DNA from: Polaribacter butkevichii
GTDB taxonomy: Bacteria > Bacteroidota > Bacteroidia > Flavobacteriales > Flavobacteriaceae
Assembly: GCF_038024105.1 (NCBI RefSeq)
Contig: NZ_CP150661.1
Span: 2,623,001-2,687,000, forward strand
Direction: 5' to 3'
Length of the DNA: 64,000 bases
The stretch's first letter is position 1. The number at the start of each line of letters is the position of its first letter. The position numbers were made by a program, and so were the translations under genes. The notes under the pieces are model-generated. The model ran no database searches. It saw nothing but the letters and a program-made list of their open reading frames with translations, and was not told where the DNA came from. This document shows positions 59,697 through 64,000 of this stretch, in pieces.

Positions 59697-62305
59697 TACT
59701 TTTTAATCAACATTCGTTTAATTTCGTTCAATTTCATCAAGGCTTCAATAGGAGTTAAGGTATCAATGTTTGTAGCAAGAATTTCCTCTTTAATGTTTTC
59801 TAACAAAGGATCGTCTAACTGAAAGAAACTTAGTTGCATTTCTTCCTCTTGAGTTTGTTTTAAAACATCTTTAACTTCGGCACTTTTATTGTTTTTTTCT
59901 AATTGTGCTAATATTTTATTAGCTCTATGAATCACCATATTTGGCATTCCAGCTAATTTAGCGACATGAATACCAAAACTATGATCAGAACCACCAGAAA
60001 CCAGTTTACGTAAGAAAATAATGGTGTTTTCTAATTCTTTTACAGACACATTAAAGTTTTTAATGCGCTCAAAAGTGGTAGTCATTTCATTTAACTCATG
60101 ATAATGTGTTGCAAATAGTGTTTTTGCTTTGGTTGGATGCTCGTGTAAGAACTCGGATATAGCCCAAGCAATCGAAATTCCGTCATAAGTAGACGTTCCT
60201 CTACCAATTTCATCTAAAAGAATTAAACTGCGCTCAGAAACGTTATTTAAGATCGATGCCGTTTCATTCATTTCTACCATAAAAGTAGATTCGCCCATAG
60301 AAATATTATCACTGGCACCAACACGCGTAAAAATCTTGTCTACAATACCAATTTTTGCATTCTGAGCCGGAACATAACTTCCCATTTGTGCCAATAAAAC
60401 AATTAATGCTGTTTGTCTTAAAATGGCCGATTTACCAGACATATTCGGCCCAGTAATCATAATTATTTGTTGTTGCGTTCTATTTAAAACAACATCATTG
60501 GCAATATACGTTTGATCTATAGGTAACTGTTTTTCAATTACTGGATGACGACCATTTTTAATTTCTAAATCGGTGCTTTCATCCATAATTGGGCGCACAT
60601 AATTGTTCTCAATAGCCAAAACAGAAAAAGAGAGTAAACAATCTATTTTTGCGATAACCTGTGCATTTTCTTGGACTATCTGTACATATTGAATGATGTA
60701 CTGTAATAATTTAGTAAAAATATCTTGCTCTAATTTGGCTATTTTTTCTTCGGCACCTAAAATTTTGGTTTCGTATTCTTTTAATTCCTCGGTAATATAA
60801 CGCTCTGCATTTACCAAGGTTTGTTTACGAATCCATTCTTGTGGAACTTTGTCTTTATGCGAGTTTCTAACTTCTATATAATAGCCAAAAACGTTGTTGA
60901 ACGAAATCTTTAAACTTGTAATTCCGGTTCGTTCCGTTTCACGTGCTAACATATTGTCTAAATACTCTTTACCAGAGTTAGAAATGGCACGTAAATCGTC
61001 TAATTCTTGATGAACTCCTGTAGCAATTGCATTCCCTTTATTGATGTTTACCGGAGCATCATCAAACAACGTTTGCGAAACTTTTTCTATTAAATCTGCA
61101 CACGTATGTAATTGATTTCCGAGTGCTTTTACTGTATTATTTTTACTGTTTTCTGCGGATGCTTTTATCGGCAGAATCGCTTTTAAAGAATCTTTTAAAA
61201 GTACAATTTCTCTTGGTGATGCTTTACCAGTTGCTACTTTAGAAATTAATCGTTCTAAATCTGATATTTGTTTTAGTTGGTAGGTTACCGTTTGTGAAAA
61301 TTTATCTGAATCTATAAAAAACTTTACCAATTCATGACGATTTTTAATTTCGTCGATATTTTTTAATGGCAATGCCAACCAACGTTTTAAAAGTCTTCCG
61401 CCCATTGGCGAAATGGTTTTATCAATAACATTTAAAAGCGTGACTGCATTGATAGAATTTGGATTATACAATTCTAAATTTCGAACCGTAAAACGGTCCA
61501 TCCAAACATAATTGTCTTCTGCAATTCTGCTAATATGCTGAATGTGTTTTAGTTGATTGTGTTGCGTTTCCGAAAGGTAATACATAACGGCTCCGGCAGC
61601 AATAATTCCGTTTTTAACATCTGCAATACCAAAACCTTTTAAACTTTTAACCTCAAAATGATTGTGCAAGGTTTCGTTTGCATATTCCTTTTGAAAAACC
61701 CAATCGTCTAAATAAAATGTATAATATCGGTTTTCAAATAATTCTAAAAATTGTTGCTTGTGTTGTTTCTGAACCAAAACTTCACTCGGACTAAAATTTT
61801 GCAACAATTTATCTATGTATTCTGCATTTCCTTGCGCTACCAAATATTCACCTGTAGAAACATCAAGAAATGAAATTCCGAGTTGTTTTTTATCAAAATG
61901 AACAGCCGCTAAAAAGTTGTTTGTTTTGGTTTGTAAAACTTCGTCGTTTAAAGAAACACCAGGCGTAACCAATTCTGTAACACCACGTTTTACAATGGTT
62001 TTGGTCATTTTTGGGTCTTCTAACTGGTCGCAAATAGCAACACGCATTCCTGCTTTTACCAACTTAGGCAAATAGGTATTTAAAGAGTGATGCGGAAAAC
62101 CTGCCAAGGCAGTTTCTGTTTCACTACCAGCGCCACGTTTTGTCAATGTAATTCCTAAAACTCCGGCAGCTTTTTTAGCGTCTTCACCAAAAGTTTCGTA
62201 AAAATCTCCTACTCTAAAAAGTAACATCGCATCAGGATATTTATTCTTGATTGCATTGTATTGTTTCATTAAAGGAGTTACCTTTTTTGGTTTTGATTTT
62301 GCCAA
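59696..62305 (-). CDS. mutS: DNA mismatch repair protein MutS
   Basis: MutS recognises base mismatches. The mismatch-contacting FYE motif is in LFRVGDFYETFGEDAKKAA near the start. The core and clamp domains run to about 560, and the ATPase has Walker A GPNMSGKSAILRQ, the segment DNISMGESTFMVEM, Walker B LILLDEIGRGTSTYDGI, and ATHYHEL. The C-terminal dimerisation helices are present. Its 869 residues are typical of the MutS1 type. It is the first gene of a pair with the SpoU methyltransferase. Confidence 0.97.
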   Translation of the reverse strand: MAKSKPKKVTPLMKQYNAIKNKYPDAMLLFRVGDFYETFGEDAKKAAGVLGITLTKRGAGSETETALAGFPHHSLNTYLPKLVKAGMRVAICDQLEDPKMTKTIVKRGVTELVTPGVSLNDEVLQTKTNNFLAAVHFDKKQLGISFLDVSTGEYLVAQGNAEYIDKLLQNFSPSEVLVQKQHKQQFLELFENRYYTFYLDDWVFQKEYANETLHNHFEVKSLKGFGIADVKNGIIAAGAVMYYLSETQHNQLKHIQHISRIAEDNYVWMDRFTVRNLELYNPNSINAVTLLNVIDKTISPMGGRLLKRWLALPLKNIDEIKNRHELVKFFIDSDKFSQTVTYQLKQISDLERLISKVATGKASPREIVLLKDSLKAILPIKASAENSKNNTVKALGNQLHTCADLIEKVSQTLFDDAPVNINKGNAIATGVHQELDDLRAISNSGKEYLDNMLARETERTGITSLKISFNNVFGYYIEVRNSHKDKVPQEWIRKQTLVNAERYITEELKEYETKILGAEEKIAKLEQDIFTKLLQYIIQYVQIVQENAQVIAKIDCLLSFSVLAIENNYVRPIMDESTDLEIKNGRHPVIEKQLPIDQTYIANDVVLNRTQQQIIMITGPNMSGKSAILRQTALIVLLAQMGSYVPAQNAKIGIVDKIFTRVGASDNISMGESTFMVEMNETASILNNVSERSLILLDEIGRGTSTYDGISIAWAISEFLHEHPTKAKTLFATHYHELNEMTTTFERIKNFNVSVKELENTIIFLRKLVSGGSDHSFGIHVAKLAGMPNMVIHRANKILAQLEKNNKSAEVKDVLKQTQEEEMQLSFFQLDDPLLENIKEEILATNIDTLTPIEALMKLNEIKRMLIKK

Positions 62306-62350
62306 GTTTTTGGAAATTTTCAGTTAGTTTTGCGAAGATAAAAATTAGTA

Positions 62351-62379
62351 AGCAGTATTCAGTAGCAGTTTGCAGTGAA
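62351..62379. repeat. Short degenerate CAGT-rich repeat
   Basis: AGCAGTATTCAGT followed by AGCAGTTTGCAGTG: two related units between mutS and the next gene, resembling CAGTATTCAGTTTGCAGT-type filler repeats seen in Flavobacteria. Confidence 0.4.
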
Positions 62380-62393
62380 CTTATTCACAAGAT

Positions 62394-62927
62394 ATGAGAA
62401 AATTAAAGAATAACGAGTTAGGTAGAATTACAGTAGATGAATTTAAAACTGTAGAGAAAACCCCAATTATAGTAGTATTAGACAATATTAGAAGTTTAAA
62501 CAACATTGGTTCTGTTTTTAGAACTAGTGATGCTTTTTTGATAGAAAAAATCTATTTATGTGGTATTTGTGCAACTCCGCCTAACAAAGACATTCATAAA
62601 ACAGCTTTGGGAGCAACCGAATCTGTTGCTTGGGAGTATGTAGAAGATACCTTAACTTTAGTAGAAAAATTAAAAGCAGACGGCGTTAAAGTATTGGCAA
62701 TTGAACAAGCAGAAAATAGTACAAAACTAAATACTTTTTATCCGACGGAAGGAGAAAAATATGCTATTGTAATGGGTAATGAAGTAAAAGGAGTGCAGCA
62801 AGAAGTGGTAAGTGCCTCAGATTTGTGTATTGAAATTCCGCAGTTGGGTACCAAACATTCTTTAAATATTTCTGTAACTACAGGTGTTGTTTTGTGGGAT
62901 TTATTTCAGAAAATGAATAATTTATAG
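62394..62927 (+). CDS. SpoU/TrmH-family RNA methyltransferase
   Basis: The 177-residue protein has the SPOUT signature: motif 1 DNIRSLNNIGSVFRTSDAF, motif 2 YAIVMGNEVKGVQQEVVSAS, and motif 3 CIEIPQLGTKHSLNISVTTGVVLWDL. It would 2'-O-methylate an RNA ribose using S-adenosylmethionine. The target RNA is unknown. It is divergent from mutS, so this locus has two different SpoU enzymes around mutS. Confidence 0.93.
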   Translation: MRKLKNNELGRITVDEFKTVEKTPIIVVLDNIRSLNNIGSVFRTSDAFLIEKIYLCGICATPPNKDIHKTALGATESVAWEYVEDTLTLVEKLKADGVKVLAIEQAENSTKLNTFYPTEGEKYAIVMGNEVKGVQQEVVSASDLCIEIPQLGTKHSLNISVTTGVVLWDLFQKMNNL

Positions 62928-63042
62928 TTGATTTTTAATTCTAAAATTCTATTTTTAAAGAATCTAAAAAATTCCCTATTTTAATGATGTTAAAAGAAAA
63001 AGATTTTAAAGAATTAACAATAAATTTGAATCATTGTAAAAG

Positions 63043-64000
63043 ATGACTAAATATAAATTTCTTGAAAAATTAAGATGTTTATCTTTTACCCCCAAAAAGA
63101 CTCTTTTTTTACTTTTTTTACTCAGTTTTACCGTGTTTTCTCAAAAAAAAGATGGTGATTCTATTAGTGTTTTATTAAAAGAATATAAAAAGACAAAACA
63201 AACTAATTTACCCCAAAAAGCATTTTTATTAGCAGAAAAAAGTAAAAGCGATTCTATACTAAAGTGTACGTATGTTAATTTTGGTAAGCGTAGTTTTTTT
63301 AATGAAGATTTGGTTAATTTAGAGCTGTCTGCAAAAAAACTGCACCAATATTATACTAAAACTAAAGACACTACGGTTTTGGCCAAAGAGTATTATTATA
63401 GAGCACTGTATTTTAAACTTCAATTTAAACCAGACAGTACTTTTTATTATTATAACAAGTCTAAAAATATTTCTGTTCTATTAAAAGATTCTCTCGAAGC
63501 AACAAGAAGATTGCTTCCTATGGCTGCCATTCAGTATGATGAAAAAGATTATTTAGGCAGCGAAAATTCTATTATAGAAGGGTTGCGTTTTGTAGAGCCA
63601 CATATTGCAAAGTTTGGTTTTAAAAAGTCGCCTTATGAGGTTTTTTTTGCGGGGCTTTTGTATGAACGTTTAGGAAACGTAATGTTTATGACGGAAAGAC
63701 AAGAAGAAGCTAGAAAAAATTATTTAAAATTTTTTGAACTTCAAAAGAAAAGTCCGCATTTAAAAATAAAATATGAAAAGGCTAGGTTATATAACCATTT
63801 AGCAAATACCTACGAATCTGAAGGAAATAACCAAAAAGCAATAGAATATTTTAATAAAAGTTTATCTATAGACAGTCTTAAATATAAAAGTGATTACAGA
63901 TATGAATCTGCATTGGCGGGTTTTTCTTACAATAACTTTATGTTGGGTAATAAAAAAATAGCTTTAAAAGGATATTTAGAAGTCTTAAAATTGAGAGAAA
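63043..64000 (+). CDS. TPR-repeat protein, N-terminal part (cut by window end)
   Basis: The frame opens at the ATG at 63043 and stays open to the last base, so at least 319 residues are present. A hydrophobic signal (about 18-32, FLLFLLSFTVFSQ) precedes tetratricopeptide-like helical pairs, for example YNHLANTYESEGNNQKAIEYFNKSLSID and SYNNFMLGNKKIALKGYLEVLKL. In Flavobacteria such N-termini usually continue into a transmembrane helix and a LuxR-type, HTH or histidine-kinase output domain; that part lies outside the window and is inferred only. Confidence 0.8.
   Translation, partial: MTKYKFLEKLRCLSFTPKKTLFLLFLLSFTVFSQKKDGDSISVLLKEYKKTKQTNLPQKAFLLAEKSKSDSILKCTYVNFGKRSFFNEDLVNLELSAKKLHQYYTKTKDTTVLAKEYYYRALYFKLQFKPDSTFYYYNKSKNISVLLKDSLEATRRLLPMAAIQYDEKDYLGSENSIIEGLRFVEPHIAKFGFKKSPYEVFFAGLLYERLGNVMFMTERQEEARKNYLKFFELQKKSPHLKIKYEKARLYNHLANTYESEGNNQKAIEYFNKSLSIDSLKYKSDYRYESALAGFSYNNFMLGNKKIALKGYLEVLKLRE

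Noticed and set aside
60936..60950. GTTTCACGTGCTAAC inside mutS as a fourth parS-like site
   Set aside because: Only the left half matches; the right half lacks GGAAC symmetry and the site lies inside a conserved coding region.
1..64000. tRNA or rRNA genes
   Set aside because: No cloverleaf-like GC-rich segments, TTCAANNC arms or rRNA-like blocks were seen in the intergenic regions.

Overview
This window is about 64 kb of very AT-rich DNA from a Flavobacteriaceae chromosome (Bacteroidota), most like the marine genera Polaribacter and Tenacibaculum. The evidence is TAnnTTTG promoter elements, near absence of Shine-Dalgarno sequences, many lipoproteins with a Bacteroidota lipobox, a FecI/FecR/TonB-receptor unit with an STN domain, LytTR regulators, GIN-domain and DUF4175 proteins, and the order ybeY-mnmG-methyltransferase. 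I see no rRNA, tRNA, CRISPR, prophage or insertion sequence. Most genes are core chromosomal genes.

Layout. 1-4.4 kb: a cut-off gene, a repeat-rich gap, an NhaC-type antiporter, a flavin-binding oxidase-fold protein, a 2OG-Fe(II) oxygenase and a TerB-like protein. 4.5-11 kb: glpD, two small exported paralogues with matching promoters, and a lipoprotein pair (PhoX-like protein plus di-haem cytochrome c peroxidase). 11-17 kb: a gpsA / ACT-domain / MFS operon on the minus strand facing a flippase / esterase / dut / PspC run. 17-22 kb: LytTR response regulator, GNAT, recA, aldose epimerase, hydrolase and pseudouridine synthase. 22.4-29.2 kb: an ECF sigma / FecR anti-sigma / TonB-receptor unit with three exported minus-strand genes. 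Four copies of one promoter box (AAGGTAGGGTAAA, exactly 9 bases, AGTTGT) lie in front of the regulated genes and define a local cell-surface signalling regulon.

29.3-42 kb: ElaA-like GNAT, rpiB, a 1.1-kb AT-rich gap with DnaA-box-like nonamers (candidate oriC), a lipid kinase, rnr, a GIN protein, tatA, two tandem membrane LytTR regulators, an SPFH protein and gltX. 42-51 kb: DUF4175 protein, ybeY, mnmG and a methyltransferase. Here a segment of about 1.53 kb was duplicated in tandem and decayed reciprocally: the first copy keeps the methyltransferase and has lost the DoxX-like gene, the second has lost the methyltransferase and kept the DoxX-like gene. A 16-base parS-like palindrome is preserved unchanged in both copies, and another parS-like site precedes mnmG.

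51-64 kb: coiled-coil, VOC and 2-hydroxyacid dehydrogenase genes, an S23/four-helix-bundle gene beside a 16-base tandem repeat, panB, a second ECF sigma factor with a small zinc-binding partner, an O-methyltransferase, a second TatA-like gene, an exported lipoprotein with a three-site regulatory region and a clear promoter, a beta-barrel protein, mutS, two SpoU methyltransferases, and a TPR protein cut by the window end.

The most interesting regions are the ECF-box regulon (22.4-29.2 kb), the reciprocally decayed duplication with its parS-like sites (45.9-50.4 kb), the possible origin (30.4-31 kb) and the three-site regulatory region at 56.4 kb.
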